Shown: positions 51,272 through 64,000, counted from the stretch's first letter. The stretch: 64,000 bases of DNA from Hyalangium ruber (GCF_034259325.1 NZ_JAXIVS010000001.1:434001-498000), one strand, 5' to 3'. The notes: a model not told the origin generated them from the sequence alone. Program-made: numbers and translations.

Positions 51272-52530
51272 ATGTCGGAACCCTCCAAGCCCCACGCTCC
51301 CCAGCCCGAAGCCCCCAACCCGGACACCGACGCGTACGCCCACGAGTCGGAGCTGGAGACGCACCTCCAGACGAAGCGGATGTACATCAACATGGGCCCC
51401 TCGCACCCGGCCATGCACGGCACCGTGCGCATGCGCGTGGAGCTCGAGGGCGAGACGATCGTCAAGGCGGATCCGGAGATCGGCTTCCTCCACCGAGGCT
51501 TCCAGAAGAGCTGCGAGAACGTCACCTGGACGCAGTGCCTGCCCTATACGGACCGGCTCAACTACAACTCGGCGATGATGAACAACTTTGGGTTTCTCAA
51601 CGCTGTTGAGAAGCTCATCGGCCTGGAGATCCCCGAGCGCGCCCAGTACATCCGCGTCATCGGCTCCGAGCTGCACCGCATGCACGATCACCTCACGTGC
51701 GTGGGCGCCACGGGCCTGGAGCTGGGCGGCTTCGCGCCGTTCCTCCTGGCGCTCGAGGCCCGCGAGCTCATCACCGACCGCGTGACGGAGCTGACGGGCG
51801 CGCGCCTGACCACCAGCTACGGCCGCGTGGGCGGCCTCAACCGCGATCTGCCCACCGGTTGGAGCGAGAAGGTCCTCAAGTCGCTGGACAAGATCACCGA
51901 GCTGCTGGTCGAGGTGGAAGGTCTGCTGATGCGCAACCGCATCTTCGTGGACCGCATGAAGGGCACCGGCATCCTCAGCGCCGAGGACGCCATCGACTTC
52001 GGCTACACCGGCCCGTGCCTGCGCGCCTCCGGCGTGGACTACGACGTGCGCAAGGTGAAGCCCTACTGGGTCTACGATCGGCTGAACTTCGACGTGCCGG
52101 TGGGCGAGCACGGCGACAACTACGATCGCTACATCATGCGGCTGGAGGAGATGCGTCAGTCCACCAGCATCATCCGCCAGGCCCTGCAGCAGATGCCCGC
52201 CGGCCCCATCATCGTGGACGACTGGCGCATCGCCCTGCCGCCCAAGCCCGAGGTGTACGGCACCATCGAAGGCGTGATGAGCCACTTCAAGCTCGTCATG
52301 GAGGGCATCCAGGTGCCGCCCGGTGAGGTCTACGACTGCACCGAGGCCTCCAACGGAGAGCTGGGCTGGTACCTGGTGAGCGACGGGCGCGGCCGTCCGT
52401 ACAAGGTCCACGTGCGCGCCCCGGGTTTCCCCATCCTGTCCGCGGTGCCCCACATCATCGAGGGCAAGATGCTGGCGGACCTCATTCCCACCTTTGACAC
52501 GATCAACATGATCGGCGGCGAGGTCGAGCA

Positions 52531-52534
<4 letters not shown>
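51272..52534 (+). CDS. nuoD: NADH-quinone oxidoreductase subunit D
   Basis: A 420-residue quinone-site subunit of complex I (49-kDa family, related to the large subunit of NiFe hydrogenases). GPSHPAMHGTVRM near residue 45 contributes the quinone-binding histidine loop. GFLHRGFQKSCEN and GSELHRMHDHL are further signatures. The first 30 residues are a charged, proline-rich extension absent from short homologues. GAGGA precedes the ATG. Its stop overlaps nuoG (GTGA). Confidence 0.95.
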
Positions 52535-55965
<3,431 letters not shown>

Positions 55966-55995
55966 GCTTCCTGAGAAAGCGAACCAAGGAATCCC

Positions 55996-56727
55996 ATGGC
56001 CTACAAGGCAAGCCACGACCCCCGCACGGACATCCGCGAGCGGTCCTATCTCCCCGAGCTGCTCAAGGGACTGGCGATCAACACCCGCCACTTCCTGCGC
56101 AACCTCTTCGGCACGCGCGACACGCGGGAAGAGGTGCTGGACCGCACGGGCACCAGCCTCGTCACCACCGTGGAGTACCCCGAGGAGCGGGTCCCCTACC
56201 CTGCTGGCTACCGAGGGCTCCACCGCCTGGTTCCTCGAGATGACGGCAAGCCGCGCTGCGTGGCTTGCTACATGTGCGCCACCATCTGCCCGGCCCAGTG
56301 CATCTACATCGAGGCCGGTGAGTACGAGCACGTGGACGCGAACGGCGAGTCGCGCGTCATCGAGAAGTACCCCACCCAGTTCGTCATCGACCAGCTGCGC
56401 TGCATCGTCTGCGGCCTGTGCGTGGAGGCGTGCCCGAAGGACGCCATCCGCATGGACACCAACGAGCACACCAAGCCGGAGTACAACCGGCAGGGCTTCG
56501 TCTACGACATCCCCAAGCTGCTCAAGGGCGCGCCGGTCTCGCACCCGTCGGATCCGTGGAACAAGCGCGAGGGCTCCGAGGAGCCGCACCACGTACACAA
56601 GGAGGCCCACACGCGCATTGGCGAGGGCCTGGTGCAGCTCAAGACGCCGCAGGTGGGCCACGGCCACGACACCAAGAAGCTGGCCGCGGGCGACTCCCAC
56701 TCGCCGGGCGCTCCGGCGCTCAAGTAG
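55996..56727 (+). CDS. nuoI: NADH-quinone oxidoreductase subunit I
   Basis: A 243-residue ferredoxin-like subunit carrying clusters N6a and N6b. The two [4Fe-4S] motifs are [16 protein letters not shown] and [16 protein letters not shown], each with the partner proline. It passes electrons from NuoG towards NuoB. The C-terminal 70 residues are a hydrophilic extension rich in His, Lys and Gly, echoing the tail of NuoH. It is the last nuo gene in this operon; nuoJ to nuoN are not in the window. Confidence 0.95.
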   Translation: MAYKASHDPRTDIRERSYLPELLKGLAINTRHFLRNLFGTRDTREEVLDRTGTSLVTTVEYPEERVPYPAGYRGLHRLVPRDDGKPRCVACYMCATICPAQCIYIEAGEYEHVDANGESRVIEKYPTQFVIDQLRCIVCGLCVEACPKDAIRMDTNEHTKPEYNRQGFVYDIPKLLKGAPVSHPSDPWNKREGSEEPHHVHKEAHTRIGEGLVQLKTPQVGHGHDTKKLAAGDSHSPGAPALK

Positions 56728-56759
56728 CTCGCTTTCTGAGCGAGTGAGAAACAAGGAGC

Positions 56760-56789
56760 GCGCGGGGCCTGCCCTTCCCAGGCCCGCGC
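56760..56789 (+). terminator. Possible terminator hairpin after nuoI
   Basis: GCGCGGGGCCT (56760-56770) can pair with AGGCCCGCGC (56780-56789) with one bulged G and a nine-base loop. A smaller CTCGCT/AGCGAG dyad (56728-56744) precedes it directly after the nuoI stop. No T-run follows, so termination may be partial. Confidence 0.4.
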
Positions 56790-56810
56790 AAACTCCGTAG
56801 GGTTGCGCGA

Positions 56811-57167
56811 ATGAAGCGCTACCGCCTGTCCGTGTGCAAAGGCATGGACTGCAAGGGCAACGGATCCGACGCCGTGTTCGCCGCGGCGAAGGAGGAGCTT
56901 GCCCGGCACGGCGCGGCGCCCCGCTGCGAGGCGTACCGGGGGGGCTGCTATGGCTTCTGCCACATGGGCCCCAACGTCGTCATCCGCGAGGACACGGGCC
57001 GCAAGCGAGATCCGCTCTCCGGTGAGGACTACCAGCTCATGGGCTGGCCCGGCGAGGTGTACTACTCGCGCATGACGCCCGAGAAGATGCGCCGGGTGGT
57101 CGCCGAGCACATCGCCCAGGACCAGCCCGTGCGCGAGTTCTTCGGGGATCCGGACGAGCAGGAGTAG
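56811..57167 (+). CDS. Thioredoxin-like [2Fe-2S] ferredoxin
   Basis: A 118-residue protein of the thioredoxin-like [2Fe-2S] family, which also includes the NuoE cluster domain. Ligands are C9 and C14 (CKGMDC) and C46 and C50 (CYGFC), spaced as in the family, followed by GPNVVI. It lies 83 bp after nuoI on the same strand with a possible hairpin between. It lacks the N-terminal helical domain of true NuoE, so it is more likely a separate electron carrier. The ATG at 56811 has no strong Shine-Dalgarno. Confidence 0.88.
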   Translation: MKRYRLSVCKGMDCKGNGSDAVFAAAKEELARHGAAPRCEAYRGGCYGFCHMGPNVVIREDTGRKRDPLSGEDYQLMGWPGEVYYSRMTPEKMRRVVAEHIAQDQPVREFFGDPDEQE

Positions 57168-57184
57168 CTCCCGCTCGCCCCTGT

Positions 57185-58297
57185 TCAGCGCGAGGCCTGC
57201 TGTCCGGCCGGAGGGGCCTTCAGCGGCTCCATGGCCGCCTGGAAGCGCTTCGTGCGCTGGGCCACGGCCTCCTGCGGAGGATGAGGCTGCTCGGCTCCCA
57301 TCGTTTTGAGGCGCTCGCCCACCGTCTCCATCCGCTCCTCGAACTTCGGATGGGTGCGGACCCAGGCGTGCTTCGCAGGGGCCTCGGTGGACATGCGCTG
57401 CAGCAGCCAGGTGACCGCGCGCGGGTCATAGCCCGCCGCCGCGAGGAGCCTCACGCTGATGCGGTCCGCCTCCAGCTCGAAGTCCTTGGGGAAGCCCTCT
57501 CGGTACAGCGAGGCCGCCCCTTCCGCCGCGCCGCCCAGCAGCTCGCCGAGCACCGTCGAGTCCTTGGAGCTGCGCAGCGCGCTGCCGCCCGTGCTCGCCC
57601 GGGCGTTGCTCTCGATGCGCTGGCCGAAGGCCCGGAGCGCGGCCGAGGACTCCTGGCGCGCCGTCTGGTGGCACATGAAGGCCTTGAGCACCTCCACGCC
57701 GTGGCCACGCTGCACGTGGGCCACCTCGTGCGCGAGCACCGCCGCCAGCTCCTCCTCGCTCTGGAGCTTGCGCAGGAAACCCGTGGAGATCATCACCGTG
57801 CCGCTGGGGCTCCCCGTGGCGCGCGCCTCGTCCATGGGCAGCACCAGGAAGCGGTAGCCCGCCAGCGGCCACGGGCGGTTCTCCAGAATGCGCTCGGGGC
57901 GGTGGGCGCGGTCCGGCGCGCTGGAGTTGCCCACTGCCTCCGCCACCAGCGTGAGGTACTGGCCCACCTGGTCCACGTACCGCGCGAGGGGGTCGGTGGC
58001 GGGCAGCGGCTCCACCCCGAGCGTGGCGAGCTGGCGCGCGGCCACCGCCCGGCCCAGGGCGTACTCCTGCTCCGCGTCCATCTCGTACGCCTGGCGCCGC
58101 TCCATGGGGCAGCCGGTGAGCGAGGCCGTCAGCGTGCCGAGGCTCGCCTTGCGCGCGGCCACGTCACGGTTCATCTGCCGCCGATTGTCCTCCATGCCCT
58201 TCTCCACCTGGGCGATGAAGGCAGGCCGATCCGTCGCATGGCAGGCACCGAGCATCCCGCCGAGCACCGCCACCGCGCCCACGCGCCGCCAGCTCAC
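57185..58297 (-). CDS. M48-family metallopeptidase lipoprotein
   Basis: A 370-residue zinc peptidase of the M48 (BepA/Oma1-like) group. The signal ends LGACH, a lipobox, so the protein is probably membrane-anchored. The active site HEVAH lies in VLAHEVAHVQRGHG, and the third ligand Glu is in FELEADRISV. Periplasmic members degrade misfolded outer-membrane proteins. The GTG start overlaps the preceding gene's stop by 4 bp (GTGA), forming an operon with the SH3-like protein and the CHASE2 cyclase. It ends 17 bp from the convergent ferredoxin gene. Confidence 0.88.
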   Translation of the reverse strand: MSWRRVGAVAVLGGMLGACHATDRPAFIAQVEKGMEDNRRQMNRDVAARKASLGTLTASLTGCPMERRQAYEMDAEQEYALGRAVAARQLATLGVEPLPATDPLARYVDQVGQYLTLVAEAVGNSSAPDRAHRPERILENRPWPLAGYRFLVLPMDEARATGSPSGTVMISTGFLRKLQSEEELAAVLAHEVAHVQRGHGVEVLKAFMCHQTARQESSAALRAFGQRIESNARASTGGSALRSSKDSTVLGELLGGAAEGAASLYREGFPKDFELEADRISVRLLAAAGYDPRAVTWLLQRMSTEAPAKHAWVRTHPKFEERMETVGERLKTMGAEQPHPPQEAVAQRTKRFQAAMEPLKAPPAGQQASR

Positions 58298-58803
58298 GGC
58301 TCACCTCCCGGCTCGCGCAGGCCGCCCGCGGCGACGAACGCCGAGGTGGCCTGGGGGTCTGGCATGGCCGAGCGCGTGCCGGGCTCGGCGGGCATGAAGG
58401 CCTCCAGGCGGCGGAAGCCCGCCTCCACGTCCGGGTGCTGGCCTCGGTAGACGCTCACGGCACCCTCGGTGAAGCCTCCCACCGCGAGGTTGTAGTTGCC
58501 GTTCACCAGGCTCTCACCCTGCAGCGCCTGCCCCGTCACCTTGAAGGCGCCGGGCCTGTCGCTGAGGTAGGTGACGTGGATGTAGCCGCGCTCCTCGCCC
58601 ACCTGGGCGGCGAACCAGCTTCCCCGGCCGGGCAGCTCCACCTGCACCTGCTCGCCGCGCAGCACGGCGCGCGACACGCGGGGGGACAGGAAGCTGGGGG
58701 ACTTCACGAGGTAGACGCTCGACTTGGTCACCGTGCGCGGCTCGAGCTTCACGGCACCGCCCGTGGCCAGCGTGAAGCCCAGCGTCATCGCGAGTGGCAA
58801 CAT
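58294..58803 (-). CDS. Small secreted protein with SH3-like domain
   Basis: A 169-residue protein. The ATG at 58803 shares one base with the stop of the cyclase gene (TGATG) and begins a signal peptide (MLPLAMTLGFTLATGG). The mature part resembles a bacterial SH3 domain (about residues 25-85, RGEQVQVELPGRGSWFAAQV and GYIHVTYLSD), followed by a flexible tail. Such domains bind cell-wall peptides or protein partners. It is translationally linked to both the cyclase and the M48 peptidase, so the three may monitor the envelope together (inference). Confidence 0.75.
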   Translation of the reverse strand: MLPLAMTLGFTLATGGAVKLEPRTVTKSSVYLVKSPSFLSPRVSRAVLRGEQVQVELPGRGSWFAAQVGEERGYIHVTYLSDRPGAFKVTGQALQGESLVNGNYNLAVGGFTEGAVSVYRGQHPDVEAGFRRLEAFMPAEPGTRSAMPDPQATSAFVAAGGLREPGGEP

Positions 58804-61394
58804 CACTTCTCCTCCAGTGCGTAGACCCCATCCCAGTCCTCCGCCGGAGCGGTGACGAGGAAGCGGCGGCACCGGCCCGCATAAACTGCCGCCACGGGGT
58901 CCTGATACTCCGAGGTACCGCGCTCGAACAGCGCGAGCGCCTCGTCGAAGCGCCGCTGATGGTAGGACGTCAGCGCCTGCTCGTACACCGCGAGTTGCTC
59001 CTGCATGCGCGGGGCAATCTCCCCGTGGCGCCCGAGCAGCTCGTGGATGCGGGTGGCCACCGTCTTGCCCTTCACGAGCACCCGGTCCACCTCGCGGAAG
59101 ACGTAGGCGTCACGGGCGAGCTGGGCGGTGTTCTCGCCCACCAACATATAGGTGCCATAGGCCTTGTTGGCGCCCTCCAGCCGGGAGGCCAGGTTCACAG
59201 CGTCGCCCATGACCGTGTAGTTGGACTTCAGGTCGCTGCCCATGTCGCCCACCACCACCTCGCCGCTGTTGATGCCGGCGCGGAACTGGATGCGGTGGCC
59301 GTAGGTCTTCTCCCAGTGCGGCTGGCGCTCCACCAGCACCGCGCGCATCTTCAGCGCGGCCTCGCAGGCCAGGTGCGCGTGGCGGTCGGTGCGCACGGGA
59401 GCGCCCCAGAAGGCCATCACCGCGTCGCCGATGTACTTGTCCACCTGTCCGCCCGAGGAGCGCACCGCCATGGTCATGACGGTGAGGTACTCGTTGAGGA
59501 ACTGGACGAGCCGCTCGGGCTCCATCTGCTCCGAGAGCCGGGTGAAGCCCTCGATGTCGGAGAAGTACACGGACATCTGCCGGCGCTCGGGGCGCACCAG
59601 CAAGGTGAGGTCTCGGGTGACGAGCCGGGCCACCTCGGGACTCACGTAGCGACCGAGCGCGTGGTTGACGAAGTCGCGGATCTCCCGCTCGGTGCGCACC
59701 GCGTAGATGGTGGTCAGCAGGAAGGTGCCCACCATGGCCAGCAGCGGCGCGGCCACGGCGATCCACATCTGGTCCTGCACGAAGACGTAGACGGCCGCCA
59801 CGAGGTAGCCCACGCCCGCCAGCGCGCCGCTGGAGAAGTAGATGAAGGCGCCGAAGGCGGAGCGGAAGTTGCGGCTGAAGATGAGGGCGATGGCGGCGCC
59901 CACGAAGGCCATCATCACCGTCGCGAACAGATCCACCTTCGGAGGGGCGCGAGTGATGCCCTGGGACAGGAGGATGTTGTCCAGCGCCTGGGCGATGACG
60001 GCGCCACCGGGCGTCGCCTTGCCGATGGGCGTGGGCTTGTAGTCCGTGGCGTAGGTGGAGGTGTTGGTGAGGATGACGGTGCGGCCCTCGAGGTCATGGT
60101 CCGAACGCGGCGGGCGATCCTCGAGCACGTCGAAGAGGTTGATCAGGACGTTCCAGGCGCGCACGTAGCGAATCACCGAGGCGCCCGGCGAGCGCCCCGC
60201 GTCCCCGGCGTCCCAGCGCGTGAGGCTGAAGCCCGTCTCGTCCATGGGGACGGAGTAGGCATCGCCCACCTGGAGCCGACCGTTGGCGTAGCGCAGCTTG
60301 CGGGTGCCCGCCGCCTTCATCGCCGCGGCCAGCGGCATGGAGGGCAGCACGTGGTGCTCGCCCTCGCGCGGCGTGTAGCTGACGAGGTGGAGCATGCCGC
60401 GGTTGACGCCATCCGGATCCGGGAAGCCGCTCACCGCGCCATAGAGGCTCTGGGGCCCCAGCAGCGGCACCACCGGGTGCTGGAGGGTGCGCACCTGCAA
60501 CAGGCGGGTGGGGTCCAGTCCCTCCACCTCCACCTCGGCCAGTGAGACGAAGAGGTCCAACGGGGTGACGCGCCACGCGTCGTCGGCGGCGCGGCGCTCC
60601 TGCACCACCCCCGCGCCCGTGCCGAACTGCGCGCTGAGGACCTGCCCCTCGCGCTCGTCCTCCACGCCGGCCCACACCTCCACCTTGTTGCCAACGGGGA
60701 TGAGGAAGGCCGGCCGCTGCGAGGAGAGCACCGTCTGGGCCTGAGCGCGCGCCTGGGGCTGTCCGGGGTGGATGCCCAGCCGCACGCGGTACGGCCACAG
60801 CCGGAACGGGGGCAGGCTGGCGCGAGGCACGCTCCAGGAGAAGGCCATCACCGTGCGGCCCGGCTCCTGGTTGAGCAGCTCGCGGAAGGCCGTGTCGTCG
60901 GAGGTGCCCTCGGCGGCGAGCTGCCGCGTGGAGCACTCGCGCGGGCTGAGCTCCGGGAACACCATATCGAGCAAGACGAGCGAGGCGCCCTCCTGCACCA
61001 GCCGGCGCGTCATGCCGCCGATGATCTCGCGCGGCCAGGGGTAGGACGGCAGGCCGGGATGGTCACTCTCGCGGGCGTTGGCCAGGGTGTCGTCATCCAC
61101 CGTCACCATCACCACCCGATCGGGAGCCTTGGCCTCGCGTGCGCGCTGGCGCTGGAGCCGCTCGCCGAGGATGCGGACGCGGAAGTCATAGGTGATGCGC
61201 TCGGGGCTCTCGATCCACTCGGCCAGGCGGGCGCGGATGGCCTGGGGTGCGCCCTCCACCTCGAGCTGCGTGCGCGGGACGCGGGCGTACATGAGCCCGC
61301 CGAACACGGCGCCGAAGACGATGGCCTGGAGGAGCGCGAACCCCAGCCGCTTGAGGAAGCGGCGGCCGGAGGACTGGACGGGAGGGTTTTGCAC
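58803..61394 (-). CDS. CHASE2-domain class III adenylate cyclase
   Basis: An 863-residue membrane cyclase. One N-terminal helix (about 17-38) is followed by a large extracytoplasmic CHASE2 sensor (about 50-440), three membrane helices (about 485-570), a class III catalytic domain (about 595-780) and a C-terminal helical tail. Catalytic elements are FSDIEGFTRL, DKYIGDAVMAFWGAP (adenine-selecting Lys) and GDAVNLASRLEG. It should make cAMP in response to a periplasmic signal. The start is GTG at 61394. Downstream genes for an SH3-like protein and an M48 peptidase overlap it or each other, pointing to an envelope-stress unit (inference). Confidence 0.92.
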   Translation of the reverse strand: MQNPPVQSSGRRFLKRLGFALLQAIVFGAVFGGLMYARVPRTQLEVEGAPQAIRARLAEWIESPERITYDFRVRILGERLQRQRAREAKAPDRVVMVTVDDDTLANARESDHPGLPSYPWPREIIGGMTRRLVQEGASLVLLDMVFPELSPRECSTRQLAAEGTSDDTAFRELLNQEPGRTVMAFSWSVPRASLPPFRLWPYRVRLGIHPGQPQARAQAQTVLSSQRPAFLIPVGNKVEVWAGVEDEREGQVLSAQFGTGAGVVQERRAADDAWRVTPLDLFVSLAEVEVEGLDPTRLLQVRTLQHPVVPLLGPQSLYGAVSGFPDPDGVNRGMLHLVSYTPREGEHHVLPSMPLAAAMKAAGTRKLRYANGRLQVGDAYSVPMDETGFSLTRWDAGDAGRSPGASVIRYVRAWNVLINLFDVLEDRPPRSDHDLEGRTVILTNTSTYATDYKPTPIGKATPGGAVIAQALDNILLSQGITRAPPKVDLFATVMMAFVGAAIALIFSRNFRSAFGAFIYFSSGALAGVGYLVAAVYVFVQDQMWIAVAAPLLAMVGTFLLTTIYAVRTEREIRDFVNHALGRYVSPEVARLVTRDLTLLVRPERRQMSVYFSDIEGFTRLSEQMEPERLVQFLNEYLTVMTMAVRSSGGQVDKYIGDAVMAFWGAPVRTDRHAHLACEAALKMRAVLVERQPHWEKTYGHRIQFRAGINSGEVVVGDMGSDLKSNYTVMGDAVNLASRLEGANKAYGTYMLVGENTAQLARDAYVFREVDRVLVKGKTVATRIHELLGRHGEIAPRMQEQLAVYEQALTSYHQRRFDEALALFERGTSEYQDPVAAVYAGRCRRFLVTAPAEDWDGVYALEEK

Positions 61395-61491
61395 GGGGGC
61401 GCGAGGATAGCGCGAGCAGCGCGGTCCCGCCCCTGCGGACTGCTATGCTCCTCCGCCGGGCCGGCCCCTTGTCGGTAAGGACTTCCATTCG

Positions 61492-62355
61492 ATGAAACGC
61501 CTTCTGCTTCTCTCTGCTCTTGCTACCTGCTTCCTCGTTCCCCTGGCATGCGACCTGGGGAAGACCGTCGACCAGATCTCCGCGGAGACGGTGATGGTGG
61601 GCACGCTGCTGTCCACCCCGGATGTGCCGCTGTCTCCCGAGGCCGCGGCGGGCCTGGATGGCGGCTTTCAGCTGGACGGGGGCCAGTCGACCGTGACGAT
61701 TCCGGGACAGACGGTGGCCTTCCTGTTCCTGGGCACGCGCGAGGATGAGAACTCCACGCCCTCGGGCCTCACGGGCGCCACCGTCTCCGTGCAGCCCAAG
61801 AACGGCCAGGCCGTCTCGCTCAGCAGCGACGGAGCGGGCGCCTACAGCCGCTCGAGCAACACCGACGAGAAGCTGACCTACCAGTCTGGAGCCACCTACA
61901 CCTTCACCGCCGAGCGCTCGGGCGAGCGCTATGTGGGGGTGGTGGAGAACTCGCCCGCGCAGGAGCGCATTGCCGCGCTGCACCCGGCCTCGGGCGTGGT
62001 GCGCATCTCCGCCAACACGCCGCTGTCCTTCGATCGCGCTGATCCGCCCTCCAACCAGGACCGCACCATCGGCTTCGTCACCGTGGTGCCGGTGAGCGCC
62101 AGCGGCCAGCAGGGACAGCCCACCTACAGTAACGTGCCCACGGCGCCGCTCGACTTCATCAAGCTCGTGGCGTTCCCCGCGGAGTGGAAGGAGAAGACCG
62201 TCAGCATCCCCGGCACGGCCTTCCCCGATCCGCAGCAGACGTACCTCGTCACCTTCCAGGCGGTGCGCACGGGCGGCCCCGAGTCCAGCAACCTCTTCCT
62301 GGGCAGCGCCATCCTCACGGGCACGGCGGACGTGGGCGTGGTGCGCACGCAGTAG
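61492..62355 (+). CDS. Lipoprotein of unknown function
   Basis: A 287-residue exported protein. The signal ends VPLACD, a good lipobox, and the Asp after the Cys is noted because in some bacteria it affects sorting. The rest is beta-rich, with one carboxypeptidase-regulatory-like segment (LTGATVSVQPKNGQAVSLSSDGAGAYS). Charged residues are sparse. No enzyme motif is seen. It is divergent from the CHASE2 cyclase and has a TGCTATGCT extended -10-like sequence at 61441-61449, without a -35. Confidence 0.75.
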   Translation: MKRLLLLSALATCFLVPLACDLGKTVDQISAETVMVGTLLSTPDVPLSPEAAAGLDGGFQLDGGQSTVTIPGQTVAFLFLGTREDENSTPSGLTGATVSVQPKNGQAVSLSSDGAGAYSRSSNTDEKLTYQSGATYTFTAERSGERYVGVVENSPAQERIAALHPASGVVRISANTPLSFDRADPPSNQDRTIGFVTVVPVSASGQQGQPTYSNVPTAPLDFIKLVAFPAEWKEKTVSIPGTAFPDPQQTYLVTFQAVRTGGPESSNLFLGSAILTGTADVGVVRTQ

Positions 62356-62365
62356 CCGCGCGTCC

Positions 62366-64000
62366 TCACTCCTCGGAGCCGAGGGAGGCCGCGCTGGCGG
62401 CCACCTCATGCGAGGGGTGGGCGCCCAGCAGGGGGAGCTCGATGGTGAAGGTGCTCCCCCTCCCCGGCTGGCTCTCCACCTGGATGGTGCCTCCCAGGGC
62501 CAGGACGATCTGCCGGCTGATGTAGAGCCCCAGGCCCAGCCCTCCGTAGTTGAGGGGGGAGACGGCGCGCTCGAACTTCTCGAAGACCCGCCCCAGCTTC
62601 TCGGGCGCGATGCCGATGCCCTCGTCCACCACGCTGAGCAGGGCCCGGCCCTCGCGGCGCTCCACGCGCATCACCACCGGCCTGCCAGGCCCGTACTTGA
62701 TGGCATTGGAGAGCAGGTTGGCGACGACCTGCTCGAGGCGCGAACTATCCCAGGCGCCCACCACGGCCTCCGGAGCCTGAACGATGAGGGGGCACTGGGC
62801 GCGGCGGGCCTGAGGCTCGAAGCGCCTGGCCACCTCGCGCACGACGGCGGCCAGGTCCAGGGGCTCGAGGCTCAGCGACAGCCGGCCCTCCGTCAGCCTG
62901 CCGACGTCGAGCAGATCGTTGATGAGCTCGACGAGCTTGCGGACCTGCGCGGACGAGCTCTCCGCCGCCTTGCGCACCCGCTCGCGGAGCTCCTCGGACG
63001 ACAGCTCGGCCGTGGAGTCCCGCATCAGCGCGTGGAGCCGCATCTGCAGCGGCGTCAGGGGGGTCTTCAGCTCATGGGAGGCCACGGTGAGGAACTCGTC
63101 GCGCAGCCGCACCGCCGCCTGGAGCTGGGCCTGCATCTGCTTGAGCTGGGTCACGTCCTGAAGAACCAGCAGGGCCGTGGCCGGGTGACCATGGGAGGCG
63201 GGAATCATCGTTGAGTCGATGAGGAGGAAGTGGCGCCCCGAGGGCGTCTTCCAGATCACCCCCGCTCCCTGGACGCGCTCTCCCCGCGCGGCGCGAACCC
63301 CCGGCACCTGCTCGAGGGGCATGGGCGTGCCATCCTCGCGCAGCAGCTCGTAGAAGCGGTCGTATTCCTCCGTGGGAACGCCCATGGGGAAGGTGCCTCC
63401 CGCCATCCGGTGGGCGATCTGGTTGGCGAAGAGGACACGGCCCGTCCCCGGCTCCAGCAGCAGCAGCGCGACGGGCATGAAATCGAGGACCGAGCGCAGC
63501 CACTCCTCCTGGCTGGCGAGGTGGTGGGCCCACTCCTCCAGCTTCTGGCGCGTCCGCACCTTGTCGGTCACGTCGATCGCGAAGCTCATGACGGAGTCCA
63601 CATGTCCCTGAGCGTCGCGCAACGGCTGGTAGCGGACGTCGAAGAAGCGCTCCTCCTGCGTCCCTGGGCGGGGGCTGGCCCTGAAGGCGACCTCCGTGGT
63701 GACGATGGGTTCTCCCGTCTCGTAGGCGCGGCGAACCATCTCGGAGAAGGAGTTGGAGCCCGTCGCGGAGAACACCTCTTCCAGCGAACGCCCCAGCAGC
63801 TCCCTGTCATGCGACAAGCGCCTGAAGATGGGATTGACCAGGGTGAAGACCTGCTCCGGACCACTCAGGATGCTGATGGAGGCAGGCGTGCTCATGAGGA
63901 TGTCCTGGAGGCGCGCGCGCTCGGCCTCCACCTCCGCCTCTGCCTGCTTGCGGTCGGTGATGTCGTGGACGTGGGCCACGAAGCCCTGCACTTCTCCGTG
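62366..64000 (-). CDS. PAS-domain sensor histidine kinase, 5' end outside the window
   Basis: At least 545 residues are visible; the frame is open at the window edge, so the N-terminus is missing. The visible part begins in the end of one PAS domain (HVHDITDRKQAE), then has two further PAS domains, a HisKA domain with its His in ASHELKTPLTPLQ, and a GHKL ATPase domain (LLSNAIKYGPG, DEGIGIAPEK, GLGLGLYISRQ). The architecture suggests a multi-PAS cytoplasmic or membrane sensor kinase. No partner regulator lies downstream; the lipoprotein gene converges 10 bp away. Confidence 0.92.
   Translation of the reverse strand, partial: HGEVQGFVAHVHDITDRKQAEAEVEAERARLQDILMSTPASISILSGPEQVFTLVNPIFRRLSHDRELLGRSLEEVFSATGSNSFSEMVRRAYETGEPIVTTEVAFRASPRPGTQEERFFDVRYQPLRDAQGHVDSVMSFAIDVTDKVRTRQKLEEWAHHLASQEEWLRSVLDFMPVALLLLEPGTGRVLFANQIAHRMAGGTFPMGVPTEEYDRFYELLREDGTPMPLEQVPGVRAARGERVQGAGVIWKTPSGRHFLLIDSTMIPASHGHPATALLVLQDVTQLKQMQAQLQAAVRLRDEFLTVASHELKTPLTPLQMRLHALMRDSTAELSSEELRERVRKAAESSSAQVRKLVELINDLLDVGRLTEGRLSLSLEPLDLAAVVREVARRFEPQARRAQCPLIVQAPEAVVGAWDSSRLEQVVANLLSNAIKYGPGRPVVMRVERREGRALLSVVDEGIGIAPEKLGRVFEKFERAVSPLNYGGLGLGLYISRQIVLALGGTIQVESQPGRGSTFTIELPLLGAHPSHEVAASAASLGSEE

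Overview
This 64 kb window is very GC-rich, almost every base is coding, start codons are often GTG or TTG, and many neighbouring genes overlap by 4 bp (ATGA or GTGA). Hybrid histidine kinases, a KaiC-like ATPase, class III cyclases, kelch-type lipoproteins, a DUF5916-type outer-membrane protein and a large lipopeptide NRPS locus all point to a myxobacterium, most likely of the Cystobacter/Archangium/Stigmatella/Hyalangium group. The taxonomic placement is inference. No rRNA, tRNA, CRISPR array, insertion sequence or phage gene was seen.

Left part (1-13.1 kb): the tail of a PHP-domain protein; a signalling operon of hybrid kinase, double-domain KaiC-like ATPase and single-domain response regulator; a convergent chemoreceptor; nuoA-nuoB of respiratory complex I with a clear promoter and terminator; a hotdog thioesterase and a membrane sulfatase-superfamily enzyme; a pentapeptide-like protein; a membrane class III cyclase; and two envelope proteins.

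Middle part (13.2-43.9 kb): a lipopeptide-type NRPS gene cluster. On the plus strand are a type II thioesterase, a diaminobutyrate (Dab) aminotransferase and a coupled GNAT acetyltransferase. On the minus strand are a FAAL-ACP-C-A-T loading NRPS, a C-A-T-C-A-T-C-dA-T NRPS whose last A domain has lost its N-terminal core, and a coupled orphan protein. Diverging on the plus strand are a C-A-T-C-A(GNAT)-T NRPS, a small membrane protein, an HTTM protein, a membrane M28 peptidase and a fused ABC exporter. Two A domains carry Dab-like specificity codes, matching the local Dab aminotransferase. The most striking element is a complete GNAT-like domain of about 255 residues embedded between core motifs A8 and A9 of the last A domain. 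No NRPS here ends in a thioesterase domain.

Right part (43.9-64 kb): a DUF5916 outer-membrane-type protein; a tight minus-strand trio of argininosuccinate-lyase-like, cysteine-synthase-like and ATP-grasp enzymes that could make and ligate a diaminopropionate-like amino acid; then nuoC-D-G-H-I, 44.6 kb away from nuoA-B, and a thioredoxin-like [2Fe-2S] ferredoxin. The window ends with an M48 peptidase, an SH3-like secreted protein, a CHASE2 adenylate cyclase, a lipoprotein and an incomplete PAS histidine kinase. The complex I genes are thus split by the NRPS island, and nuoE/F and nuoJ-N lie outside the window.
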